From positions 1-45,745 of the IMG/VR virus record IMGVR_UViG_3300028840_001551: DNA of 45,745 nt; one strand, written 5' to 3'. The notes beneath the pieces were generated by a model. That model had not been told where the DNA came from. It was given only the letters and a program-made list of their open reading frames with translations, and ran no database searches. The translations under genes and the position numbers were made by a program. The stretch is from a virus. This document shows, in pieces, positions 23,582-33,096 of the stretch (within the stretch, counting starts at the first letter, position 1; each line of letters starts with the position of its first letter).

Positions 23582-25522
23582 ATGGCATTCGCATATACCG
23601 CAATCGAGGACGCACCGATCACAGTGCCCCCGGCATATCCCCCGCCAACGCCTGTGCCTCCGCCCCCTGTAATCCCTCCTGACCCACCTGATGCACCACC
23701 GGTGTACACGTCCGTCTATGTCGGCCGGACGTACCGCACAAGCTCTTATACGATCAATGTGAGCACGTCAACTGCAGTAGGCGTGATCGTCGGCACCGAT
23801 GCGAACGACTCGCAAATCTCTGAGCCGAGCACTTCGCACAGTCTGAGCATCAACGGTGGTTGGTCCGGTATCTGGCTGTATGCACTGAACAACAACCCGA
23901 TCGCTACTCAGTCCCTGACAATCTCCGGGTCGTACCTTGAGAGCTTCGGTAGCCTTGATGACATCGCCGGCCTGACTACGGTCGACTTCTCGCAGAACAC
24001 TCCGCTTGTGTTCGGGGTGATCGATAGTACCGACATCGAGACGCTTGACCTGTCCGACAATCCAAGTTTGCAGGAGGTGTCGGCTACGGGCGCTTACGAG
24101 CTGACCAGCATCGACCTCACGAACTGCACACAACTGACTGAGCTGATCCTCGACAACAACCCTGAGCTCGCTACTGTGACGCTTACAGGTAGCGGTGTTA
24201 CGACCGTCGATCTGTCGAACTCGGCAATCACGACATTCAGCTATCCGAACGACAACTTTATCGACGTCACACTCGACGACTGCGACTCGTTGACGACCGT
24301 CACGATGTCGAACAATACCGCACTGACCGACCTTATCGTGAGTAACAGTTCTACTCTCAGTACCCTGAACTTCAGCGGGTGCACGAGTATCAACGTCTAC
24401 GACTTCAGCGGCAGCACGAAGATCCTGAGCTTCGACGCTTCAGGTTGTGGGCTGAGTCAATCGGAGTGTGACGACATCCTCAAGGATCTTGACACGTTCA
24501 ACACTGACAACGGCTATGTCGACGTATCAAGCAACTCTGTGCTCGGAGCGCAGGGACTGACTGCGAAGTCAAGCCTTGAAGGTAGAGGCTGGACCGTCCT
24601 GGCGGATGTCGCAAGGGTCTTCACGATCACCCCGGCTGAGTTTGCTCCTGTCCGTGGGGTTGCATTCAACGTTACATTGCAGGCGTTGACGACGAACAAC
24701 GAGCCTGACACGACATACGTTCCGTCCGGTGATACCGACCTCATCATCACAGGCGATCCGAGCGACGTGATCAGCCCGACGTCAACCGACAATACAGGAT
24801 GGGTTGACGGTGAGAAGACAGTCTCTGTCACGATCAACGGCGGGACCGGTGCCGATTCTACTATCTTCACTGCACAGCAGGCAGCCGACGGAGTCGCCGG
24901 AACCATCACCTTGGTTGTTGGCGGTGTCGAAACCGGCCTGTCACTTGCCGGGTTCTCTGACGATGTTGTCGGTGGTGGCAATGAAGCTACCCTGTCGGCA
25001 GCGCTCTTGGCTTGCAACGCCAATACGCTGACCACGACAGCAAGCACGTCACCGTTCGACCCGAAGGCGGCATGGTACTCAAACACTGCCTTGACGGATC
25101 CATGGGTTGCGAACGCTTGGACGTATTGGCAGGCCTTCACGATCCCGGCAGCACTGCTTGGGACGGTAACGAAAGCATACTTGAAGGTTCGTCTGCAGTC
25201 AGGGCTGTACACCGCTCGGTCGCCGATGGGTGAAGTCAGCATCTCTGCTCGTGTCGGCGGTACGCGCTATGCAGCAGCGCCTTCAACATCAACAGGGCAA
25301 GATATTGTCGATCTTGCCGCTACAAGCTCGTCAATCAACATTAAGGGTACGTATGAGTCGGACTCGTACTACATCTATATTGACATTACCGATGACCTTC
25401 TGTCTGGTACAGGAGAGGTGTTCGTCCTGCGCTCATGGCTCGTCATCAATAGCGGAGCAGGCGTCGACAACGGTAGTGCTGGAGTTGATTTCCAGTTCGC
25501 CGGCGTTTTAGTAGTCTCATAA
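23582..25522 (+). CDS. Leucine-rich-repeat tail adhesin
   Basis: The protein has 646 residues. A proline-rich hinge (ITVPPAYPPPTPVPPPPVIP) lies near residues 14-40. At about 135-310 there is a run of degenerate 20-24-residue repeats such as LDLSDNPSLQEVS, IDLTNCTQLTELIL and LNFSGCTSINVYDFSG, the pattern of BspA/TpLRR leucine-rich repeats. An Ig-like domain follows (about 340-450), then a beta C-terminus. LRR surface proteins bind protein or glycan ligands, so this is a good receptor-binding candidate. Confidence 0.75.
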   Translation: MAFAYTAIEDAPITVPPAYPPPTPVPPPPVIPPDPPDAPPVYTSVYVGRTYRTSSYTINVSTSTAVGVIVGTDANDSQISEPSTSHSLSINGGWSGIWLYALNNNPIATQSLTISGSYLESFGSLDDIAGLTTVDFSQNTPLVFGVIDSTDIETLDLSDNPSLQEVSATGAYELTSIDLTNCTQLTELILDNNPELATVTLTGSGVTTVDLSNSAITTFSYPNDNFIDVTLDDCDSLTTVTMSNNTALTDLIVSNSSTLSTLNFSGCTSINVYDFSGSTKILSFDASGCGLSQSECDDILKDLDTFNTDNGYVDVSSNSVLGAQGLTAKSSLEGRGWTVLADVARVFTITPAEFAPVRGVAFNVTLQALTTNNEPDTTYVPSGDTDLIITGDPSDVISPTSTDNTGWVDGEKTVSVTINGGTGADSTIFTAQQAADGVAGTITLVVGGVETGLSLAGFSDDVVGGGNEATLSAALLACNANTLTTTASTSPFDPKAAWYSNTALTDPWVANAWTYWQAFTIPAALLGTVTKAYLKVRLQSGLYTARSPMGEVSISARVGGTRYAAAPSTSTGQDIVDLAATSSSINIKGTYESDSYYIYIDITDDLLSGTGEVFVLRSWLVINSGAGVDNGSAGVDFQFAGVLVVS

Positions 25523-25539
25523 CCAAAGGAGTAAGACAT

Positions 25540-26169
25540 ATGCCATCACCAATCTTTAGCGGTCGTGCAGGCAGCACCGGCAGCCCGACGTTTGTGCCGA
25601 ATACTGGACAGCGTTGGATGTTTCGCCCAGGAACGTCACTCGCAGGCCAGACGCGTATCGGCCGGACATTCGGCTTTCAAGGCGGTCGCTTCGGAGCATG
25701 GGATCAACGGGCACCAGGCCAGAGCCGACGGTTCACAGAGCTTCCGAACATGGTTCAGCGATCACCATTGCAGTACTCGAATCCAGCAGCTTATGCCAGG
25801 CAACAGTTGATCGAGCAGCAACAGGAAGCAATGGACGAAGCGAAGCGTCAGACCGAAGAACGCTTTCAGCAGGCCATGGGCAACCTTGAGAACGTCGGTG
25901 TTCAGGAGCGTGCTGATATCGGGACTCGGTTCGATGCAAGCAGGGCTGCTGTCAATCAGTCTCTTGTATCCTCCGGTCTGGCCGGGACGACCGTACTCCC
26001 CTCGATGCAACGCGGGGTAGAGCGTGAGCGAACCGCTGCAAGACGTAGGCTTGAGACCGACCTTGCACGGGAACGCAATCAGCTTCTCGCAGCACGCAAC
26101 GACATCCCCCCGGACATCGGTCGCTTCGCAGAACTTCTCAGACTCCAAGGCGCAGGAGGCATCGGTTAA
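25540..26169 (+). CDS. Internal virion / ejection protein (small)
   Basis: The protein has 209 residues with AAAGGAGTAAG upstream. After an extended Gly/Arg-rich start, a long helix (residues 85-190; EQQQEAMDEAKRQTEERFQQ, RRLETDLARERNQLLAARND) forms a coiled coil. It is the first of three consecutive ejection-type proteins, as in T7 gp14-15-16 order. Probably ejected with the DNA into the envelope. Confidence 0.65.
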   Translation: MPSPIFSGRAGSTGSPTFVPNTGQRWMFRPGTSLAGQTRIGRTFGFQGGRFGAWDQRAPGQSRRFTELPNMVQRSPLQYSNPAAYARQQLIEQQQEAMDEAKRQTEERFQQAMGNLENVGVQERADIGTRFDASRAAVNQSLVSSGLAGTTVLPSMQRGVERERTAARRRLETDLARERNQLLAARNDIPPDIGRFAELLRLQGAGGIG

Positions 26170-26170
26170 A

Positions 26171-27649
26171 ATGGGTTTCGACGTATACCACAATCCTACC
26201 GCCGCGGCTATTGGTAACGTCGCATTCACCGCCGGCACCGGGCAGTTCGCTCAGGCGCTGGCAGCTCGTAACATTCAGAACAGGCAACTTGATCTTCAAG
26301 AGGCAAACCTGAACTTTCGGGCGCGTGAAGCCGTCGCTGCCCGTCAGTTCCAAGCACAGCGCGATCAGGACTATCAGAAGTTTCAGCTCGACATGCAACG
26401 CGAACAGCAGCGCATCAGGCATGAAGACTTCGAGCATCGTTACACATCGCAGCAGCGTCTGCGCATCAAGCAGATCAACGAGGACATCGAGGCGCTTGAT
26501 CAGGACGAGACGCTTACTGAAGAGCAGAAGACTGTAGCACGCAGTCAGCTCAACGCACTTCGTTACGGTATCAAGAAGATGCCGATCCCGAAGGCTCAGT
26601 CACCGTATCCTCCAGGGCAGAACGTTGGCGAGAATTGGGTTGATAAATCGGGTGGAGTTATGACCAGGGATCGCAACGGCAACGCAAAGATGCTTGTCAA
26701 ACCCCCGGACATCACGAAGCTCTACGATACGATCATGAAGAACATGACGATCAAGCCTGACTCCTTAACGGGCGAGAAGGGATTCACTCCGACACATGCA
26801 CAAGTAACGGCGCGTGTGAACGAGATCATGCAGCTCCATAGGCAGAACATGGGGCTACAGTTCGATGCCCCTCAGCGTGCCGCAGAAGGCGCTCAGGAAG
26901 GGCGCACGATCACAGGTCAGGACATCACGGGTGAGCAAGCGATGCAGATGATCCGTGAGGATGATCCGTTTGCGGCATCACGTCGCAGGGAGGCGGCCAG
27001 GGCTGAGATTGAAGACCCACTGTCATCACGCCCTAAGATGGTTCAGACGGGCACAGAGTCCGGGCCTAGCGGTGTGCGTCAGGAGATGCCGCAGGAAGTT
27101 CGAACTCGAATTGAGTCGGCATTGCGCGAAGATCAACCAGAATTCGAAGCCGAGGCAACGCCTGAGGAACAGCAGGCAGCACGTCAGCAGATGTTCGAAC
27201 GCCTCGTGCAGGAGATCGATCTGAGTGAGCCTGAACAGAAGCAACTCAAGAAGAACGAAAGCCTGATCGAACGTGCATTGCAGACCGGCAAGAAGATTAC
27301 GTCAGGGTTCAAGCCGGTTGAAGGCGGAACATGGATCGGCAAGTTCAACTCGGCAGCCGAGAAGGAACGGAAGGTCGCATTCCGAGATCAGAACGCACTC
27401 GTCATCTCAAGGGCGATGAGCATCATGAACAGTCCCGAGATGCCGCCGGCTGTTCGTAAGGATATGCGTGATGTAGCGCAGGAACTCATGTCAGTGCTCA
27501 AGGATGCCGACTATACCGTACCTGATCGCGAAACCTCTCGTATCGTACCGGAGACCAAGAAGAGCCTTGAGAATCGCACACGAGCACAGAGGCTTGCCGC
27601 TGTCCTGGTCGACTTCATCAACAACCCCGCACGCTTCACGCAGAGGTAG
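26171..27649 (+). CDS. Internal virion / ejection protein (medium)
   Basis: The protein has 492 residues from ATG 26171, one base after the previous stop, with AGGAGG upstream; the frame is open further left but only inside the preceding gene. The N-terminus (NPTAAAIGNVAFTAGTGQFA) is small-residue-rich. It then becomes a long coiled coil (LDLQEANLNFRAREAVAARQ; RHEDFEHRYTSQQRLRIKQI), Gln/Glu-rich throughout. It resembles the middle ejection protein of podovirus-type phages. Confidence 0.65.
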   Translation: MGFDVYHNPTAAAIGNVAFTAGTGQFAQALAARNIQNRQLDLQEANLNFRAREAVAARQFQAQRDQDYQKFQLDMQREQQRIRHEDFEHRYTSQQRLRIKQINEDIEALDQDETLTEEQKTVARSQLNALRYGIKKMPIPKAQSPYPPGQNVGENWVDKSGGVMTRDRNGNAKMLVKPPDITKLYDTIMKNMTIKPDSLTGEKGFTPTHAQVTARVNEIMQLHRQNMGLQFDAPQRAAEGAQEGRTITGQDITGEQAMQMIREDDPFAASRRREAARAEIEDPLSSRPKMVQTGTESGPSGVRQEMPQEVRTRIESALREDQPEFEAEATPEEQQAARQQMFERLVQEIDLSEPEQKQLKKNESLIERALQTGKKITSGFKPVEGGTWIGKFNSAAEKERKVAFRDQNALVISRAMSIMNSPEMPPAVRKDMRDVAQELMSVLKDADYTVPDRETSRIVPETKKSLENRTRAQRLAAVLVDFINNPARFTQR

Positions 27650-27654
27650 TCAGC

Positions 27655-30600
27655 ATGCCCGAAGATATCCTCGACAGAATCGCCGAACGCTATGGTCCTA
27701 TCGAAGCACGCATCGCCCCACCGCAGGAAGGAGAAGACGATCTATTCCGCATCAGACTTGCAGGTATCGACGCAAGATTGACGTCTGATGCTGAACTAGA
27801 TGTTAGTCTCACACCATTCTCCCTTCCTGGCAGCAGCAGGGATTTGCTCATGGAGCAACGGGAACGCAACCGCAGGCTGCTTCGCCCTGATGACAGGGGC
27901 ACCGATGAACCGATCGGGTTCTTGGAGAATATCGAGAGAGGTCTCGTTGACATCGAAAGCAAAGCCCCCGTACTCGGGACAGCCGTCACGATTGCCGAGA
28001 ACGCCAGGCACCTTGAGAGGCTTAACCGTCTTGAGCGTTTCGCCAAGGAGGGCTTTGAGAGCGCAGAGGATATCGCACAGCAGCAAGCAGACATGCAGGC
28101 GATTGAGGACTTCGTCGCCCCACAGCAGGAGGAAGCACGTAGGGGTGAGACGTTCGCCGCCAAGGTAGGCAGCATTGCCGGTGGGCTTCCTAAGACAGTA
28201 GGCGAGTTCGCCCTTGCAGGTGGTAGCATTGGTGGTCTTGGCGCATTGACGCAGAGCATGGCAGCCGAGAATATGACTGAGCGACTTCTGCAGAACAAGC
28301 TTACCGGGAAAGAGGAGGATCCTCTCAAGACACTGATGAAGGCTGAGGCCGGTGCAGCAATCGAGGTTGCAACAGAGAAGTTCGTCGGTGAACTGTTCGG
28401 CAAAGTTACCGGTGCCGCAGGTAGAAAGATCGCAGCTACTGCAGTCGGCCGGGCAGCAGGTAGAGCGCGGCCGGTCAAGGCTGTTGCTGAGTTCCTTGAT
28501 ACTCCTGCAGCCAAGGCATTGAAGTCACTCGAAAAGAAAGGGGCGTTCAGTGGACCGATTGAAGAATGGGGAGAGGAACGTGTCGGTGACGTCCTCAGAG
28601 CTGGACTCAACCTTGACGGTTCAGAGGAAGATCTTATCGAAAGAATCAAAGGAGCGTTCCCCGGAGCGACTGATCAGGCGGCTGAGCTTGTGGCATTCTC
28701 GTTGTTCCCCGGCGCACGGATCGGAGCAGGTGCGATTCAAAGCATCCACTCGAAGTGGACCAACCCTAAACGGGTAGCTGCGTGGCAGGAGGAGAACCCC
28801 GCAGCAGCAGAGATCATCAAGACACAACCTCCTACCCGCAAGACATTCGAGGCGGCGTTCCCCGGGCAGAAGTTCAGTGCAGCAGAACGAGCTCAGGTCA
28901 AGGAAGCGTTGATGACGCAACCTGAATCCCCGGCCGGCACTGTTGAGACGATTGCGCAAACAGCGGCTGAAGTCACTGACTCAGGTGCGGCCGAACAGGT
29001 GGCAGAGGAGGCAGCAGAAGCGAAAGCACAGGAGCCCGTCGAGCTGCAGGAACTGAACGAAGAGCAACCGAAGCAGTCCCCTGAGATCCCGATGAAGCCG
29101 GATGAGTCAGCGCAGATGTTCTTCGGTGCCCCGCTCACCCCGTTGAAGGAAGGGATTCAGAAGTGGTTCACATCCCGAGGCAACATCCCCGAACCGGTGT
29201 TTCAGCGCATGATCCAGCGTGACGGTAAGATCAACGCAACGGGCAAGCAGATCCAGCAGACCCTGCGTCGCTACGACAGGGCGATCAAGTTGAACTACAA
29301 GAAGGGCGTACCGTCAGAGGTTGTCATCCTTCAGGATCGTGCGATGCGCGGTGACAATCAGGCTATGAATCAATTGCCACAAGATCTCCAGGACGTCATT
29401 GTCGAGATGCGTGATGAGGTTGACCGCATGAGCGACCAGCTACTTGAGCTTGGCATGATCGAGGGCGACTTGGCCAATACGATCGAAGAGAACAAGGGTG
29501 TCTACCTACACCGGTCTTACCGCACGTTCGACGACCCCGTTGCATGGGCACGTCAGATCCCTGAGAACATTCGCAATCAAGGCAAGTCATGGATCCGGCA
29601 GGAGTTCCCCGAACTGAACGACGCTCAGGTTGAGAACAAGATGAACCAGTATATCTGGGCCGGCCAGAAGAACGAGAACATGCTCGGTCTTGCGGCGAAG
29701 CTTGGTGCCAAGGATCTCTCGATCTTCAAGAAGCGCAAGGACATTCCCAAGGCTCTGCGCGATCTCATGGGTGAGTACATCGAACCCGACATCAACTATG
29801 CGAAGTCAGTGCAGAAGATGGCGAACGTCATCGAGAACCACAAGTTCCTGACCGACGTACGTGAAGCAGGCATGGGCACGATCTTCTTTACGCCTGATGC
29901 CGAGAACATCCCTCCTCATACCGTTCCCGTGGCCGCTGAGGGCAATCCGTCCATGGAACCGCTGTCAGGGTTGCACACATACCCCGAAGTCGCACAGGCG
30001 CTTAATGAGGCGTATTCAAGCGAAGCTGTGAATAACGCTACAATCCGGTCTCTCTTGTACCTCAACGGTATTGCAAAGCTGAGCAAGACCGTAGGCAGCG
30101 TTCAGACGCACGTCAGGAACCTCCTGTCGAATACCGAGTTCGCCATGCGCAACGGGTACCTGCTTCCTAGCAGTATCGGCAGCATGGCCAAGGGCGCGAA
30201 CACGGCACTCAAGGCAGCGCTTGCCGACATTGGCGTTGACATCAACAACAAGCGCCAGTGGGAAGATTACACCCGGCGTGCTATCGAGCTTGGAGTTACA
30301 CTTGAATCCGTGAAGTCCGGGGAACTGCGCGATACGATCAAGGATGTGAAAGGTCGTGGCATGACATCCTTCTCGCAGGAGATCGATCGAACTGAAAAGA
30401 AAAGCCTGTTCAAGAAGACTCTTGGCGCATTCGCAACAGCATATCAGATTGAGGATGATGTCTGGAAGTTGCTGTCATGGGAAGTTGAGAAGGACCGCTA
30501 TCGGAAGGCTCACCCTGAATGGAGTGAAGATCAGGTAGAGCGACACACCGCAGGGCTTGTCCGCAACCTCTTCCCTACCTACTCACTTGTACCGCGTGCC

Positions 30601-31731
30601 GTCAAAGAAACCCGCAAGATCCCATTCATCGCCCCGTTCATTAGCTTCCCTGCTGAGGTGCTTCGCACAGGTTACAATACCGCTGCACTTGCAGCACGTG
30701 AACTTCAGGATCCTCGTACTCGAAACATCGGTGCACAGCGTATGGCCGGTATGCTCATGGCCTCAACGTTTTGGACTGGGCTTGCACTCGGTTCTAGGTT
30801 CCTCTTCGGGATCAGCAAGAAGGAGGATGAAGACCTCCGGCAACTGGTCATGCCTGAATGGAGCAAGAACGGAACGATCATGCACCTCGGCAAGAATGAT
30901 GACGGAACGTTCAGTTACGTTGACCTGTCCTACGTCGACGCTGACGATTATATCCGCACCCCGCTCAAGCTCCTGATGCAGGGCGAGTTCACGAAGGCAG
31001 GTAAAGAGTTTGCTGATCCGTTCATCGGTGAGGAACTATTCCTCGGCAAGCTGATCGATCTAGCAAGGAACACTAAGGCGACCGGTGCCCCTGTCTGGAA
31101 CAAGGCCGACACTGTTGATGACAAGCTGACGAAGGCAGCGCTGCATCTCGGTGAATCGTTAGAGCCTGGCACTGCCCGAAGCCTTCGCAGGATTGCACAG
31201 GGCTACGCCGGCAAGGTAAACCGCTACGGTCAGACCCTTGAGGGGAATAAAGAGTTCGTGGCCATGGCCGCAGGTCAGCGCATTGAGACCCGTGATCCTC
31301 AGCAGGCATTGACCTTCAAGATCAGACAGTTCAAACGTGAGTTCAGTGAAGCTGCATCAATGCTGTCACGGGTTGCGACGAATCGCGGCACCGTAACCGA
31401 TCAGGAGTTGACGGAGGCATATGAAGTTTCCGAACGGTCACGGATGCAGGCATATACCGAAATGGCAAGGAGCGTGCAGTCTGCCAAGGATCTCGGGGTT
31501 GACCGCAAGTCTATCATCCGCATTCTTCGTGCGCAAGGTGTATCGAAGCCTGACACCCGCATGCTGATCATGGGCAAGTACATGCCCCGCATCCCGTCCG
31601 AGCAATGGCTGAGGACTATCGAGAAGCAGATCAGCGTGCTCCCGGGCGAAGGTGTAGGTGTCGACGAGATCCGCAGACGCCGGCAGCTCATCAGGTCTAC
31701 CGCTATTCAGAGTAGACGTCAAGCTCAGTAA
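27655..31731 (+). CDS. Giant internal virion / ejection protein
   Basis: The protein has 1358 residues with GAGGTAG upstream. It is the largest protein and the last of the late operon. Features: a hydrophobic glycine-rich segment at about 170-205 (IAGGLPKTVGEFALAGGSIG), GPIEEWGEERVGDVL near 301-315 as in other large phage ejection proteins, and an acidic Ala/Glu linker around 420-480. Hydrophobic stretches near 985-1050 (KIPFIAPFISFPAEVLRTGY; GMLMASTFWTGLALGSRFLF) could insert in the membrane. No lysozyme or transglycosylase motif is visible. It probably forms the channel for DNA entry. Confidence 0.75.
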   Translation: MPEDILDRIAERYGPIEARIAPPQEGEDDLFRIRLAGIDARLTSDAELDVSLTPFSLPGSSRDLLMEQRERNRRLLRPDDRGTDEPIGFLENIERGLVDIESKAPVLGTAVTIAENARHLERLNRLERFAKEGFESAEDIAQQQADMQAIEDFVAPQQEEARRGETFAAKVGSIAGGLPKTVGEFALAGGSIGGLGALTQSMAAENMTERLLQNKLTGKEEDPLKTLMKAEAGAAIEVATEKFVGELFGKVTGAAGRKIAATAVGRAAGRARPVKAVAEFLDTPAAKALKSLEKKGAFSGPIEEWGEERVGDVLRAGLNLDGSEEDLIERIKGAFPGATDQAAELVAFSLFPGARIGAGAIQSIHSKWTNPKRVAAWQEENPAAAEIIKTQPPTRKTFEAAFPGQKFSAAERAQVKEALMTQPESPAGTVETIAQTAAEVTDSGAAEQVAEEAAEAKAQEPVELQELNEEQPKQSPEIPMKPDESAQMFFGAPLTPLKEGIQKWFTSRGNIPEPVFQRMIQRDGKINATGKQIQQTLRRYDRAIKLNYKKGVPSEVVILQDRAMRGDNQAMNQLPQDLQDVIVEMRDEVDRMSDQLLELGMIEGDLANTIEENKGVYLHRSYRTFDDPVAWARQIPENIRNQGKSWIRQEFPELNDAQVENKMNQYIWAGQKNENMLGLAAKLGAKDLSIFKKRKDIPKALRDLMGEYIEPDINYAKSVQKMANVIENHKFLTDVREAGMGTIFFTPDAENIPPHTVPVAAEGNPSMEPLSGLHTYPEVAQALNEAYSSEAVNNATIRSLLYLNGIAKLSKTVGSVQTHVRNLLSNTEFAMRNGYLLPSSIGSMAKGANTALKAALADIGVDINNKRQWEDYTRRAIELGVTLESVKSGELRDTIKDVKGRGMTSFSQEIDRTEKKSLFKKTLGAFATAYQIEDDVWKLLSWEVEKDRYRKAHPEWSEDQVERHTAGLVRNLFPTYSLVPRAVKETRKIPFIAPFISFPAEVLRTGYNTAALAARELQDPRTRNIGAQRMAGMLMASTFWTGLALGSRFLFGISKKEDEDLRQLVMPEWSKNGTIMHLGKNDDGTFSYVDLSYVDADDYIRTPLKLLMQGEFTKAGKEFADPFIGEELFLGKLIDLARNTKATGAPVWNKADTVDDKLTKAALHLGESLEPGTARSLRRIAQGYAGKVNRYGQTLEGNKEFVAMAAGQRIETRDPQQALTFKIRQFKREFSEAASMLSRVATNRGTVTDQELTEAYEVSERSRMQAYTEMARSVQSAKDLGVDRKSIIRILRAQGVSKPDTRMLIMGKYMPRIPSEQWLRTIEKQISVLPGEGVGVDEIRRRRQLIRSTAIQSRRQAQ

Positions 31732-31738
31732 CCGAGCA

Positions 31739-31772
31739 CAAAAAAAGCCCCGCACCATCTCTGGCCGGGGCT
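31739..31772 (-). terminator. Terminator at the meeting point of both arms
   Basis: AGCCCCG (31746-31752) and CGGGGCT (31766-31772) enclose 13 bases. Reading leftward an eight-base T-tract follows, making a good intrinsic terminator for the early arm. It lies just past the late operon's last stop, so the stem may also slow rightward polymerase. Confidence 0.85.
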
Positions 31773-31804
31773 CTTCGACTTCGCCTCGCGTCTCTGTTAC
31801 CAGT

Positions 31805-32098
31805 TTATTCCAGTTCATGATTCACCATCTCCTTGCAGTCCGTACACATTACGTCGGACATGTTCACGAGTTCTTTGTTCAGGTGTTGGCATGGTTGTTG
31901 GTGGATCTCCTCTTTTGCAGCCACAATTCCGGCAGTGTTACGCTTCTGCGCTGCCTTGCTAAACGCGTCTTTCTTGTCATACGCCTCAACGCGATAGACG
32001 AATGGGTCATTGCGAAATTGAACGTCCCACCATGAGGCGATCACTCGTCTTGCTCGTGGTGTTGACGGCCCGTGTACTGCGTCGTAGTTACTCGTCAT
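31805..32098 (-). CDS. Hypothetical protein with C-terminal Cys/His cluster
   Basis: The protein has 97 residues from ATG 32098, chosen for AGGAGCCAAGGA upstream and an 11-base overlap with the preceding gene. The centre (SWWDVQFRNDPFVYRVEAYD) is beta-like, followed by a helix (KDAFSKAAQKRN). The end carries C...H and CTDC, possibly a small zinc site. It is the last gene of the leftward arm. Function is unknown. Confidence 0.65.
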   Translation of the reverse strand: MTSNYDAVHGPSTPRARRVIASWWDVQFRNDPFVYRVEAYDKKDAFSKAAQKRNTAGIVAAKEEIHQQPCQHLNKELVNMSDVMCTDCKEMVNHELE

Positions 32099-32393
32099 TC
32101 CTTGGCTCCTCAGGGTTGATCTCAAGCGCCTCTCTCAACCGTGGCACGATCGAGTGTCCTGGCGCTGTCAGGTAGATGGTTCGAAGTGATTCATGCATCA
32201 GATCTTTCCATTCCTGCATGGTTCGATGCATCTCGACAATAGAACTCCCGATCTTGAGCACGACGTGAATAGCGGAGATCAGCAGTCCTGCTATAAGGCC
32301 GATCATATAATCGACCCCCTTGATGTCGCAGTTGAGTGTTACGACGATGCCGATGCTGAGTGCGAGTGTGAGTAGTGACAGGATCCATCTCAT
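32088..32393 (-). CDS. Two-helix membrane protein, holin candidate
   Basis: The protein has 101 residues with two membrane segments: residues 4-21 (ILSLLTLALSIGIVVTLN) and about 29-50 (YMIGLIAGLLISAIHVVLKI). A cytoplasmic helical tail follows (EMHRTMQEWKDLMHESLRTI). Size and topology suit a class II holin. The start overlaps the lipoprotein stop (ATGA). No endolysin is seen beside it, so the lysis role is tentative. Confidence 0.6.
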   Translation of the reverse strand: MRWILSLLTLALSIGIVVTLNCDIKGVDYMIGLIAGLLISAIHVVLKIGSSIVEMHRTMQEWKDLMHESLRTIYLTAPGHSIVPRLREALEINPEEPRNDE

Positions 32394-32950
32394 GATTCTT
32401 CTTGCTCCTCTTCTTTCTTGCGTTTGAGTAAATGACTGACAGACCAGTTCCTAGCCTTATAGAGAGCGAACCCGCCAAGGGGTACTATGATGACCAGGGT
32501 GAGTATCGTTTCGTGCTCTACGGTCTTCTGAATGCCTAAACCTGCGACGATAGCAACCACCCCTAACGTCATGACCGATGACGATGCAGACTTGACCGGT
32601 CCGAAGCTTGAACAGAAGTGCCCGGCAAACCCTAGTGCTAGAAGCAACCATCCGATACGCTTGCACCATGATCCGAAGTTGTGCTCTCGCTCCTTGTGTT
32701 CACGCTCCTTTTCCTTGATCGCCTGCTTGTGCCGAAGGTCTTGCATCTCAAGCTCTTCTTTGAGCTCTGCGATTGTCTTAGGGTCGGGCATGCGAACTTT
32801 CTTCACACCGCCTATAGGGAAGATCGCAGGGAAGCCTAAGCCCCATCGCTTCTGATATAGCGGCTTAGTCTTGTCGAGTTCGGGTAGTTGTTCTGCTGCG
32901 CAACCTATCGTTGCCGTCATTATCATCAGTGCGAGTAGTGCTCTTCTCAT
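32390..32950 (-). CDS. Membrane lipoprotein, lysis/envelope candidate
   Basis: The protein has 186 residues from ATG 32950, chosen for AGGAGG upstream and the resulting signal peptide: MRRALLALMIMTATIG then a lipobox Cys at 17. After it come a coiled coil (about 58-93, IAELKEELEMQDLRHKQAIK) and three hydrophobic segments (about 98-115, 120-140 and 146-163), ending in a Lys/Glu tail. A lipid-anchored protein with membrane helices is unusual; it may span both membranes. Its N-terminal coding part overlaps gene 32865-33038 in another frame. Confidence 0.65.
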   Translation of the reverse strand: MRRALLALMIMTATIGCAAEQLPELDKTKPLYQKRWGLGFPAIFPIGGVKKVRMPDPKTIAELKEELEMQDLRHKQAIKEKEREHKEREHNFGSWCKRIGWLLLALGFAGHFCSSFGPVKSASSSVMTLGVVAIVAGLGIQKTVEHETILTLVIIVPLGGFALYKARNWSVSHLLKRKKEEEQEES

Positions 32951-33038
32951 TCGTCTTGTTCCTCCTGAATATCCTGTTGTATTCCTTTCGGTATCGCTCC
33001 TCATCGACAGGTCGATAAGTGTCACCCTTGCCTGACAT
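32865..33038 (-). CDS. Small phage protein of the MSGKGDxxRP type
   Basis: The protein has 57 residues from ATG 33038 with TTTAGGAGGACAGA upstream. The first 26 residues (MSGKGDTYRPVDEERYRKEY, then NRIFRR) match a tiny protein I recall as widespread in phages, starting MSGKGxxxRP and ending with an IF element. The last 29 residues are low-complexity (Thr/Arg/Asp) and are read through the start of the lipoprotein gene in another frame. Its function is unknown across phages. Confidence 0.65.
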   Translation of the reverse strand: MSGKGDTYRPVDEERYRKEYNRIFRRNKTNEKSTTRTDDNDGNDRLRSRTTTRTRQD

Positions 33039-33057
33039 TCTGTCCTCCTAAAGAGAT

Positions 33058-33082
33058 GCCCCGGCTCACCTGAGCACGGGGC
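33058..33082 (-). terminator. Strong GC hairpin, leftward
   Basis: GCCCCG (33058-33063) pairs with CGGGGC (33077-33082), and inner GCTC/GAGC extends the stem. It is followed leftward by ATCTCTTT. It lies between gene 33097-33546 and the small 33038 gene, and is one of several CCCCG/CGGGG stems that divide this arm. Confidence 0.55.
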
Positions 33083-33096
33083 GGGGTAGAGAAATG

